Virus record (IMG/VR): IMGVR_UViG_3300010354_000844
Coordinates: 1 to 20,835 of that record
Origin: a virus
Direction: 5' to 3' (one strand)
DNA length: 20,835 bases
Numbering within the stretch: the stretch's first letter is position 1; each line of letters begins with the position of its first letter. The position numbers were made by a program, and so were the translations under genes. Shown here piece by piece: positions 7,346 to 13,969 of this stretch. The notes below the pieces were generated by a model. The model was not told where the DNA came from and searched no databases. It saw only the letters and a list, made by a program, of their open reading frames with translations.

Positions 7346-8834
7346 TGGACTCCTTTGGTAGTTGCACCGACACTAATTTAAACGGAAACCCTTCATTAGT
7401 ATATATTTTTAATCGTTCATACAGATGATTCATTCCGTGATTGATTTGTTTCTTGTATCGCAGATCGTCTGCTATATCAATCAATTTCATCTGAATTTTT
7501 GTTTCACTCTTTCGTAATCCTCTCCCTATAGATTGTAATATTCGTATAACCGATTTAGAAGGTGAGGCAAAAACAATATTATGAATGTTTCTTATATTTA
7601 TACCTGTAGAACATGTACCATACGAAGCAATAAGAGTTGCATTTGATCCAGAATCCATAATTTTTCGTATTTGTTCTCTTTCATCTACTTCTGTAGCTCC
7701 ATGAATAAAATAAACAGGTTTTGAAGAACTTGATTTAATTAATTCATAAAGCGGTTTTCCTTGCAATTCAACAAAATTAAAAAGAACTAGAGTATTTCCA
7801 TTTAATTTGTTACATAAATTTTTTATAAATGTGTTTCGTCTGGTATTACTCACAACCCAACGAATTTCGTCCACATACAACATTTTTTTAGTTGTTTCAA
7901 TATCTTCTGGACTGTATTGTAGCTGTAGACAGTCAATGTTAATATTAGACAATAGATCTTGATCTATAAGTTTTTTAGTGGTAGTGGTATGATACGTAGG
8001 ACCAAATAAACCTTCAATAACTAGTTTATGAGTTTGTGTGCCATCAAGTGTTCCTGTTGTACCTATACGATATTTGGTTTTTTTGGCTTTACTCATGATA
8101 GATGAAAGGGATTTAGCTTTAAACAAATGACATTCATCACCAAATACACCAATAAAATCTTCAAAATAATCGTATGGCTGATTGTAAATGCTCTGCCAAG
8201 TAGAAATAATTATACGTTTGGTAGAAGTTTTATCTTTACCAGACATTACTGTATGAATATTTCGATCTGCTCTCCACGAATCGTGTTTAGAATATTCACG
8301 AAAATCTGCTAACATCTGTGCTACCAAACTGGTGGTTGGAACTATTATTAATAATTTTCCTGTTGGATTCTGATCTAACATCCAACGACATAATAGATAT
8401 ATCATCAAAGACTTACCAGAACCTGTAGGAGACACTAGAAGGGCTCTAGAATGCTCCAAGGCATGTTGCACGGCCTGTATCTGGTAATCGTATGGTCGAA
8501 TCTCTTTACCTCCAGCAGATATACTTAAACCGTCTATAAATGTTTTAACATCTTTAGGATCCGGTTTATCGTATGAAATAGTAGATAACTCCCAAGTGTA
8601 TCCACGATCTTTTGCAAATTTTATTACTTGATCGGTTAAACCGGCAAATATAGTCTGTGTATACAAATTAAACAGACGAATTTTGCCGTCCCAAAGTTTC
8701 TTTTTAAATGCAGGAGTATATTGAAAGTTGGGAACACTAAACGTAAAATAACTGTTGAGTTCCTTGGCCAAGGAACGATCACAATCAACTTTAATCATTA
8801 CAGAATCTGGTTGTGTGATCGTCAGGTCGGCCAT
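7323..8834 (-). CDS. uvsW: Recombination and replication-fork helicase (T4 UvsW-like, SF2)
   Basis: UvsW is an SF2 helicase that unwinds R-loops and branched recombination intermediates, promotes fork regression, and helps switch T4 from origin to recombination-dependent replication. The 503-residue product is somewhat shorter than my memory of T4 UvsW, mostly outside the helicase motifs. It shows Walker A SPTGSGKS (135-142), motif Ia IVPTTSL (164-170), the DECH box (233-236), motif III TTGTLDG (259-265), an ASYGTCSTGINI segment (403-414) and motif VI QSIGRGLRKS (434-443). The small N-terminal DNA-binding domain (about 1-100) includes FKKKLWDGKIRLF (43-55), which is typical of the family. Its ATG shares one base with the uvsY stop (TAATG). 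Confidence 0.95.
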   Translation of the reverse strand: MADLTITQPDSVMIKVDCDRSLAKELNSYFTFSVPNFQYTPAFKKKLWDGKIRLFNLYTQTIFAGLTDQVIKFAKDRGYTWELSTISYDKPDPKDVKTFIDGLSISAGGKEIRPYDYQIQAVQHALEHSRALLVSPTGSGKSLMIYLLCRWMLDQNPTGKLLIIVPTTSLVAQMLADFREYSKHDSWRADRNIHTVMSGKDKTSTKRIIISTWQSIYNQPYDYFEDFIGVFGDECHLFKAKSLSSIMSKAKKTKYRIGTTGTLDGTQTHKLVIEGLFGPTYHTTTTKKLIDQDLLSNINIDCLQLQYSPEDIETTKKMLYVDEIRWVVSNTRRNTFIKNLCNKLNGNTLVLFNFVELQGKPLYELIKSSSSKPVYFIHGATEVDEREQIRKIMDSGSNATLIASYGTCSTGINIRNIHNIVFASPSKSVIRILQSIGRGLRKSETKIQMKLIDIADDLRYKKQINHGMNHLYERLKIYTNEGFPFKLVSVQLPKESNETLQNN

Positions 8835-9268
8835 TAAACTCCTTGGGTAAATTTATACCAATCTATCATAGCACGAATTTGCCATTGTCGATTATTGATA
8901 ATTTTTACTATATTTTCTAGATAATTAACTTTTTCAGACTGAAACGCAACTCGTTCGTCCAGTTTAATCCAATCAGAATCAGATGTAATTAAATCGTCTG
9001 CTTCTGTTTTGAGTACATTAAGCTCAAAAGGTTCCCAACCTAAATTAGTCAGTTCTTCTTGACTCATACGACCAGTATAATACAGCCATTTATTACGACG
9101 AAGAACTGCTTGTTCGTTTTCTAATTTCTTTAAACGAAGTTTTTCGTCCATAAAAAATGTAAGATATTTATTATGAAGCTGTGGTGTATTTGCAGATTCA
9201 CGATCTAAAGCAGTTTCGTCAATCTTTAGATCTTCTTTAATCATTGTTTTAAGTTCGTCAAAAGTCAT
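8834..9268 (-). CDS. uvsY: Recombination mediator (T4 UvsY-like)
   Basis: UvsY loads the UvsX recombinase onto gp32-coated single-stranded DNA. The 144-residue product is close to the T4 length (137) and is highly charged and helical. It has the start TFDELKTMIKEDLKID, the central LRRNKWLYYTGRM (56-69) and the C-terminal NRQWQIRAMIDWYKF, all of which resemble T4 UvsY. I chose the ATG at 9268. A six-codon extension to a TTG at 9286 would run through the -10 box of the promoter. There is no Shine-Dalgarno sequence, and TATAAT ends six bases upstream, so a leaderless message is likely. The stop is fused to the uvsW start. Confidence 0.93.
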   Translation of the reverse strand: MTFDELKTMIKEDLKIDETALDRESANTPQLHNKYLTFFMDEKLRLKKLENEQAVLRRNKWLYYTGRMSQEELTNLGWEPFELNVLKTEADDLITSDSDWIKLDERVAFQSEKVNYLENIVKIINNRQWQIRAMIDWYKFTQGV

Positions 9269-9274
9269 AATTAT

Positions 9275-9302
9275 ATTATACAACAAAATTTAAAATATTC
9301 AA
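9275..9302 (-). promoter_or_regulatory. Sigma70-type promoter upstream of uvsY
   Basis: On the minus strand, TTGAAT (9302-9297) is followed by a 16-base spacer and TATAAT (9280-9275). Six bases then lead to the uvsY ATG. This is the same spacing as the rnh promoter, and it places the predicted first base at the A of the ATG. A second overlapping TATAAT starts at 9275. The promoter lies directly after the stop of the tube-fold gene (9304). It would allow the recombination operon to be expressed independently of the late genes. Confidence 0.62.
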
Positions 9303-9303
9303 G

Positions 9304-9792
9304 TTATAAGTATTCTATTTTGTAATCCGTAAATGTAAAAGTAGCTGTGGCTATAGCTTCCATAGCATCTGATGTTATTGTATTGAATTGAATCTGAGAA
9401 AGCTCTATAGGGAATAATCGTCTAAAAGACACTTTTATTTTTGGTTTATATGAACTGTTTGTTATTAAAAGATTTGCATCAGATGCTTGATTTTCGTATG
9501 AATTTTTCATATCGGTTTCAAAATAATTACTATTATCTTTCATCCAATTATGAATTTCTAACCAATTTTTTAAATTTTCATCAACTTTAAATCCTATAAC
9601 AAGAGGATCAAATCTAACAGCACCAACAGGAACTTTTATAGGATGACTAAAAATTGTTGGTTGTTCTACTTCTCCAAATTTCATTCCTGGAAGATTTGCT
9701 GCCTGACAAAAATAAACTATATTTGGAATCCTATTTAAACTAAATTCAAAATAATTTATTAATAATGGATTGTTTGTTTCTGGAGTAGGCAT
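9304..9792 (-). CDS. Tail-tube-fold structural protein (possible gp3/gp54-type tail completion or tube initiator)
   Basis: The 162-residue product has the strand pattern seen in myovirus tail tube-like proteins: FEFSLNRIPNIVYFCQAANLPGM (15-37), a V-G or VPVG turn near 55-58, FDPLVIGFKVDENLKNWLEIHNWM (61-84), and a C-terminal ATATFTFTDYKIEYL. The ATG at 9792 is preferred. The open frame runs 18 codons further to 9846, but that stretch is translated terminator hairpin. It lies between gp23 and uvsY, where from memory cyanophages carry a tail completion gene annotated as gp3. It could instead be a tube initiator or another inner-tail protein. It is more distant from the two gp19 copies at 15928-17057 than they are from each other. 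Confidence 0.82.
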   Translation of the reverse strand: MPTPETNNPLLINYFEFSLNRIPNIVYFCQAANLPGMKFGEVEQPTIFSHPIKVPVGAVRFDPLVIGFKVDENLKNWLEIHNWMKDNSNYFETDMKNSYENQASDANLLITNSSYKPKIKVSFRRLFPIELSQIQFNTITSDAMEAIATATFTFTDYKIEYL

Positions 9793-9797
9793 ATTAA

Positions 9798-9805
9798 TAT
9801 TTATG
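9798..9805 (-). promoter_or_regulatory. Late-promoter-like box CATAAATA before the tube-fold gene
   Basis: The minus strand reads CATAAATA at 9805-9798, a one-base variant of the T4 late consensus TATAAATA. It follows the gp23 terminator, as needed to restart transcription. Five bases separate it from the ATG. By T4 numbering (box at -13 to -6) the first transcribed base would be the A of the ATG. The region is AT-rich, so a chance match is possible. Confidence 0.45.
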
Positions 9806-9813
9806 TAAACGAA

Positions 9814-9843
9814 AAGGGGGGTCCTTTTTACGGGACCCCCCTT
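9814..9843 (-). terminator. Strong intrinsic terminator after gp23
   Basis: The minus strand contains AAGGGGGGTCC, an eight-base loop, and GGACCCCCCTT, followed by TTCGTTT. The 11 base pairs are perfect and include six consecutive G:C pairs. The hairpin lies 22 bases past the gp23 stop. It is the only obvious intrinsic terminator in the window and isolates the highly expressed capsid gene from the recombination genes downstream. Confidence 0.9.
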
Positions 9844-9865
9844 CATCGTTAGTTTTACTCACTTA

Positions 9866-11338
9866 TCAAGTGTTACCGTGAATATTGGTAATTCTCATGA
9901 TACGGTAGTATTGGTTTCCACCGAGAGCATTGATGTCAGTGTTCTCAGCGAATGGATTGCTAACCATGCCGTAACGAGTCTTGAATCCAATCTTGGGTTG
10001 GAAAGTGTTTTGATCAACTGCACGTACCATTTGTAGCGGAACGTATGGGCAGTAGAATACACCAGCGTCGTATGGGCTAGCTCCACGATAACCAACTAGA
10101 GCAAAGTCTACACCTAGAGCGGCATATGGATCAATGTAAACCTTGAACTTGCCGTTTAGAATACCAGCAAAGGTGTTGCCAGTATCATCAACTTCTAGTT
10201 GAGTTTGAACAGCAGGAGTGAGGTTTAAGAATCCACCCATAACTAGAGCTGAAGCTACGTCGCTGCTGCAGATAACAAAGTTACCTTTACCACGACGAGT
10301 TTCCTTGGCAATTACGTTGGCTTCGCGTTCAATTTGATACATTAAGCCACGGAAGCGTTCTGCACTCCAACGACCGTCTGAGTCAGCATTTAGATCGTAT
10401 ACACCAGCAGTGGTTAGATCGCTTTGTGAAGCACCTTGTTTAGCGGTACGATATAGAGTGTAAATTAGCTCACGATTAATTTCGTTGAGAATTTCAGTGC
10501 TAAGAATATTAGCAAGTTCACTCTCAGCGTCAAGACCGTGTACAGCACGGAGATCTTGAGCTAGTTCAGTGGTGTATTCGGCCTTTAGAGCACGGGTCTT
10601 AGCTTCTACAGCAAGACGTTCAATGCTAAATGCCATCTCACCAAAAGTTTTTCCTGCTCCACCTTCACCTAGTTGTTCTGCTCTGCTGGTAATCATACCA
10701 CGGAAATCGTTAAGATCAAAGTTAGCATTGCTATCACGAAGACCAACTAGACCGGTTGAAGCACCAAAAGTGCCACCGCTAAATCCGTGCATACCATTAG
10801 CGGCTGAAACACCTACAGGGTTTACACCACCGGTTGCTGAGAATGCAGCACCAGCAGCAGTACCACCGCTACCACCAAACTTAGCAAAAGCTTCTTGGAA
10901 TAGAGCTTCTTGACCGTTACCGACTGTTCTAGCACCACCACCGCTGTCTTGCTTGCCGTAACGGCTACGCATAGCAAAGATAAGACCGGTTGGTGCACTC
11001 ATGGGTTGCACACCAGCAATATCGTAAGCCATTAGGTTAGGCATGCTACGACGAACTAAGCTGATTAGAATAGGATCGTAACCTGCCATATTGCTGTTAG
11101 CACCACCAACACCAGAAACTTGGCTTTGGGTGCTGAGGAAAGCTCCGCCCATTGCATTGGCTGGAGTTTCTATTAGCATTTGCTCACGAAGAGCTTTTTC
11201 TTGATTTTCTAAAAGTTGTGCAGTAACGCGCTTTTTGTAGCTATCTTTAATTTCTGGGAGAGCACCGTGATTAAGTAGTGGTTCCCATTTCTCGGTTAAT
11301 ACGTCGAGAGGTGTAGTATTTGCAAAATCCATTGACAT
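9866..11338 (-). CDS. gp23: Major capsid protein precursor (T4 gp23-like)
   Basis: The 490-residue product (T4 gp23 is 521) forms the hexamers of the head shell. The N-terminal propeptide is helical and ends LIE-T at residues 55-58. This fits the T4 prohead protease rule (I/L-x-E) and predicts cleavage after E57, near the T4 site after E65. The body has the gp23/HK97-like pattern: YDPILISLVRRSMPNLMAYDIAGVQPMSAPTGLIFAMRSRY, then a glycine/alanine-rich insertion (about 130-195), then LAQDLRAVHGLDAESELANILSTEI and a C-terminal VQMVRAVDQNTFQPKIGFKTRYGM-like region. A strong ribosome site AAGGAG precedes the ATG, with a late promoter just upstream and a terminator after the stop. G+C looks higher than in its neighbours, consistent with high expression. 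Confidence 0.98.
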   Translation of the reverse strand: MSMDFANTTPLDVLTEKWEPLLNHGALPEIKDSYKKRVTAQLLENQEKALREQMLIETPANAMGGAFLSTQSQVSGVGGANSNMAGYDPILISLVRRSMPNLMAYDIAGVQPMSAPTGLIFAMRSRYGKQDSGGGARTVGNGQEALFQEAFAKFGGSGGTAAGAAFSATGGVNPVGVSAANGMHGFSGGTFGASTGLVGLRDSNANFDLNDFRGMITSRAEQLGEGGAGKTFGEMAFSIERLAVEAKTRALKAEYTTELAQDLRAVHGLDAESELANILSTEILNEINRELIYTLYRTAKQGASQSDLTTAGVYDLNADSDGRWSAERFRGLMYQIEREANVIAKETRRGKGNFVICSSDVASALVMGGFLNLTPAVQTQLEVDDTGNTFAGILNGKFKVYIDPYAALGVDFALVGYRGASPYDAGVFYCPYVPLQMVRAVDQNTFQPKIGFKTRYGMVSNPFAENTDINALGGNQYYRIMRITNIHGNT

Positions 11339-11363
11339 TTTAAGTTTCTCCTTGGTTTAAATT

Positions 11364-11371
11364 TATTTATA
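11364..11371 (-). promoter_or_regulatory. Late promoter TATAAATA for gp23
   Basis: An exact T4 late consensus TATAAATA lies on the minus strand (11371-11364), 25 bases before the gp23 ATG. The predicted start leaves a leader of about 20 bases that contains AAGGAG. It sits immediately after the gp22 stop. Confidence 0.88.
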
Positions 11372-11373
11372 AA

Positions 11374-12330
11374 TTATAGATTTTTAACTTGACGAGCTAG
11401 TGTGTTAACATATACAGACATGGGTCCGTCAACGTTAACGGGCTCTTTTTGTTCTGTAAGTGTATCTGGTTCTTTAGCAGCTACAGGAGCAGCTTTAAGA
11501 TAATTTTCTTTGATAATATCAAGTTTGCTCTTGAATTCTTCAGCAGAGTTAAACTCAATATTTTCAGATAGTGTGGCTAATCTTTCAGCATCTACTTGAG
11601 TTAGATCTGAAATTGACTCTAGGAATACACCACGAGCAGCAACAAGTGTTAACTTGTTGTTTAATTCCATATTATTTTTAATTTGTTCGTTTAGTGTTTC
11701 TTCTAGTTTTTGATTTTCAACAAACAGATCTTCGACCATATCGTGTTTGGCTTCGGGAACTTCAACGTAATGGCTTTCGAATAGACTCTTCAAACCATTC
11801 ATAAAACTTTCAGCTACTTCGGTTCTGATTCCAGATTCTACTGCAAGCTTGTTTTCTTGCATCCATTCTTCAACAACATACTCTAGATATTCGTCTAAAC
11901 GAGTTGCCATTTCTTGAACTGTTTTGTTTACTTCTTCTTCTACAAGTTTTGAAGCGTCTTGAAGAAGTTGTTCTTTAATTTGTGAAACTTTTTCGTTAAG
12001 AGCAGTTTCAAAAATTACTTGAGTTTTGTTTTTAAAGTCTTCTGATAAATCTTGGCCACTAAAAAGATTTTCAAAAGCCTCGTAAACACTGCTACCACCA
12101 ACAGGAGCAACAGGTCCACCTTGACCGCCAGCAGCTACTGGAGTGGATCCAGAACCAACTGGAGTTATCACTGCACCACCACCTGGTCTTAGTGATTGCA
12201 TATTTGCTGCAGGATTAGCAGCAGGATTATCTAAAGTACCAAGCATACTTCCACGACCAGAAGTATCCATATCTCCTTTACCAGTAGCATCCATAACGAC
12301 AGGTTTGTTTGTTTTCTTTGTTTTTTCCAT
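11374..12330 (-). CDS. gp22: Prohead scaffolding core protein (T4 gp22-like)
   Basis: This is the main scaffold around which gp23 assembles, degraded later by gp21. The 318-residue product (T4 gp22 is 269) has an unusual N-terminal low-complexity region rich in glycine, proline, alanine and serine (about 10-82). It is followed by the expected acidic helical/coiled-coil body, for example YEAFENLFSGQDLSEDF (84-100), VIFETALNEKVSQIKEQL (104-121) and KLEETLNEQIKNNMELNNKLTLVAARGVFLESISDLT (about 211-247). Many L/I/V-x-E tripeptides are available for cleavage. It lies just upstream of gp23, as in T4, and has its own late promoter and a ribosome site AGGGG. Confidence 0.93.
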   Translation of the reverse strand: MEKTKKTNKPVVMDATGKGDMDTSGRGSMLGTLDNPAANPAANMQSLRPGGGAVITPVGSGSTPVAAGGQGGPVAPVGGSSVYEAFENLFSGQDLSEDFKNKTQVIFETALNEKVSQIKEQLLQDASKLVEEEVNKTVQEMATRLDEYLEYVVEEWMQENKLAVESGIRTEVAESFMNGLKSLFESHYVEVPEAKHDMVEDLFVENQKLEETLNEQIKNNMELNNKLTLVAARGVFLESISDLTQVDAERLATLSENIEFNSAEEFKSKLDIIKENYLKAAPVAAKEPDTLTEQKEPVNVDGPMSVYVNTLARQVKNL

Positions 12331-12351
12331 TGTTATCCCCTAATACTATTA

Positions 12352-12359
12352 TATTTATA
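12352..12359 (-). promoter_or_regulatory. Late promoter TATAAATA for gp22
   Basis: An exact TATAAATA lies on the minus strand (12359-12352), 21 bases before the gp22 ATG. The predicted leader of about 16 bases holds AGGGG as ribosome site. Confidence 0.85.
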
Positions 12360-12378
12360 ATATTATTTTTTTTACTTT

Positions 12379-12906
12379 TTAACTTGCCCCACCAGTACCC
12401 CAACCGGTAGTATGGCCTCCAAGACCAGCCCTAACTCCAACTTTAGCTGCTGTGTCTAAAATAGATGTAAATCCTGGTGCAAAAAATTTAGTTACAGGAT
12501 TATTAATAAGAGCACCAGTAAATTTAGCCATTTTTCCACCCAAGGAACTACTTAATGCTCTTCCAACTAAATTTTGTTTAGTAGGTGGTAGTGTTGTAGC
12601 ACCAAGTCCAGTCATTAACCCTGCTATTCTTGGTGCTAGTCTTGTTTTTAACTGTTTTTCGGCTTCTACAGAAGCTGCTCTTCTGTTTCCATCTATGCCA
12701 AAAAGTGCAGGTCCTATACTTTGCGGAGAAAGAGCAGGAACTGCATATGCTGCTCCTGTAGCTAGTCCTTTAAACCCACCGGTAATTACATCGTAACCAG
12801 AAGTATTTGGAACAAGTGTACCACTTTGTCCTGCTCTTCCACCACTAAGAGAACCACCTCCACTTGGTCCTGCTTCTACAAGTTGTTTTAAACCAGACAA
12901 CTTCAT
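12379..12906 (-). CDS. Probable packaged internal head protein with capsid-targeting peptide (175 aa)
   Basis: I do not recognise a family. The product is 175 residues, rich in glycine, alanine and leucine, with net basic patches (EAEKQLKTRLAPR, GGKMAKFTG). The N-terminus MKLSGLKQLVE-AGPSGGG has the form of the capsid-targeting sequences of T4 internal proteins (MKTYQEFIAE-A): a short amphipathic helix ending in a prohead protease site, here L9-V10-E11 followed by A12. Its ATG overlaps the gp21 stop by four bases, so it is made with the protease. Alanine/glycine-rich stretches near 45-65 and 88-105 could be loosely membrane-active, but there is no clear transmembrane segment. An internal protein released into the head is my inference; another core component is the alternative. 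Confidence 0.75.
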   Translation of the reverse strand: MKLSGLKQLVEAGPSGGGSLSGGRAGQSGTLVPNTSGYDVITGGFKGLATGAAYAVPALSPQSIGPALFGIDGNRRAASVEAEKQLKTRLAPRIAGLMTGLGATTLPPTKQNLVGRALSSSLGGKMAKFTGALINNPVTKFFAPGFTSILDTAAKVGVRAGLGGHTTGWGTGGAS

Positions 12907-13550
12907 CCCAACTTCCTTAAAAAGTCTTCAAATAAACTTATAGCCTTTTGTTCTAGTTCTCGTTTCGATGCAGCAGAAATTTCTCGTTTATATTCTTCTA
13001 TTTGTCTTTCTATAAGAATACCGTTATCCCAAATCCATTCTTTACCTTCCATTATACCATTTACAAATGCACCAGGAGCAGAAGGATCTGCGACAACATC
13101 TACAGCAGAAAGCATAAAATCTGGTTGAACTTCATTATATCCATTTTTAGCTTTTAATGAGCCCATACCACGAGTAGACACACCTAAACGAGCGCCTTCG
13201 GCAATGAGATTTTTTACAATCTCTCCCATAGGAGTACTCATTACTTTAGCTTTACCACGAACATCTGTTCCGTTGCAATTTAATTCTTTAATTATGATAC
13301 AACAACGATCTAAATTTACTGTTGGTCCTGATGGATGATTTAGTTCACCAAAAGCACGATTTTGATTTACAAAATCTTTGGTGTAACGAGCAACTTCATT
13401 TAATAAAATATTTGATGGATATACTCTTTTATTTCTATTAAGAGTATCTGCTTGCATAAAAGTGCCTTCAATAAAAAAGTTTTTTCCACCTTCTGCAGTG
13501 GCTTCGGTCAAAAAATCAACCTGTTCAACCATCTCTGTTATCAGTTTCAT
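12903..13550 (-). CDS. gp21: Prohead core protease (T4 gp21-like)
   Basis: This serine protease of the herpesvirus-assemblin fold matures the prohead. The 215-residue product (T4 gp21 about 212) matches T4 at FMQADTLNRNKRVYP (31-45), FGELNHPSGPTVN (67-79, with the probable catalytic H72), GVSTRGMGSLK (123-133, with the probable nucleophile S125) and VDVVADPSAPGAF (150-162). The N-terminal LTE-A (14-17) and several C-terminal sites could serve in self-cleavage. It starts five bases after the gp67-like stop with only a weak ribosome site (GAGAAAG). Its stop overlaps the internal-protein gene. Confidence 0.96.
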   Translation of the reverse strand: MKLITEMVEQVDFLTEATAEGGKNFFIEGTFMQADTLNRNKRVYPSNILLNEVARYTKDFVNQNRAFGELNHPSGPTVNLDRCCIIIKELNCNGTDVRGKAKVMSTPMGEIVKNLIAEGARLGVSTRGMGSLKAKNGYNEVQPDFMLSAVDVVADPSAPGAFVNGIMEGKEWIWDNGILIERQIEEYKREISAASKRELEQKAISLFEDFLRKLG

Positions 13551-13555
13551 TTAAA

Positions 13556-13966
13556 TTAGTCTTTCTCTTCTTCTTTATCTTTTTTTCCGCCTTTGTCTTC
13601 GGCCCCTTCTTCTTCTTCCGAACCAGATGATTCCTTACCCTCGGTTTCCTCATCTTCATCCTCCATATCTTCGCATTCTCCATCTTCACAATATTTTTCT
13701 TCGTTGACAGATTTTTTTACATCATCGCCTTCTTCATACCACTTACCATCACCATCGCTGTCTTGCCAACGAGTTTTACCCTTTTCTGATTTTTTTGATT
13801 TTTTATGTGACGATTCAAAAATAGTTGGAGCATATTCTTCAAATTTTTCGGCCATAATTTCAGATAATTTTTCATTAAGTATTTCTTGCAGTTTAAATTT
13901 TGCCTGAACTAAATCTTCATTTAAAACTGAATTTATTACTGATGTTATTTCTTTGTTAGTATTCAT
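13556..13966 (-). CDS. gp67: Acidic prohead core protein (T4 gp67-like)
   Basis: The 136-residue product has a helical N-terminus (about 1-52: VLNEDLVQAKFKLQEILNEK and following) and a very acidic, low-complexity tail. This is the same plan as T4 gp67 (N-terminal NDLVAARKLFAEAM, then a D/E-rich tail). The junction APTIFE-S contains a prohead protease site (I49-F50-E51), so the acidic tail should be released as an internal peptide. A DSDGDGKWYEEGDD segment (69-82) resembles a calcium-loop DxDxDG but lacks the canonical glutamate at loop position 12. AAGGAT precedes the ATG; the gene lies three bases after the 123-codon gene. In T4, gp67 directly follows gp20, whereas here another core gene sits between. 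Confidence 0.82.
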   Translation of the reverse strand: MNTNKEITSVINSVLNEDLVQAKFKLQEILNEKLSEIMAEKFEEYAPTIFESSHKKSKKSEKGKTRWQDSDGDGKWYEEGDDVKKSVNEEKYCEDGECEDMEDEDEETEGKESSGSEEEEGAEDKGGKKDKEEEKD

Positions 13967-13969
13967 TGT

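Noticed and set aside
7595-7602. Exact TATAAATA on the minus strand inside uvsW
   Set aside because: It lies within the helicase coding region with no gene start near; expected by chance in AT-rich DNA.
9269-9286. Extension of uvsY to a TTG at 9286
   Set aside because: It would run through the -10 box, has no ribosome site, and the ATG at 9268 matches the family length.
9793-9846. Eighteen-codon N-terminal extension of the tube-fold gene (ATG at 9846)
   Set aside because: It is the translation of the gp23 terminator hairpin and of the promoter-like box; the ATG at 9792 gives a normal start for the fold.
10569-10913. Plus-strand open frame within gp23
   Set aside because: Shadow of the GC-richer capsid gene; composition is an antisense artefact.
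13720-13765. Canonical EF-hand in the gp67-like protein
   Set aside because: DxDxDG is present but the glutamate at position 12 of the loop is missing, so only a calcium-loop-like motif is claimed.
13593-13907. Serine-rich open frame on the plus strand opposite the gp67-like gene
   Set aside because: Mirror of the D/E/K-rich coding strand; no ribosome site or protein-like features.
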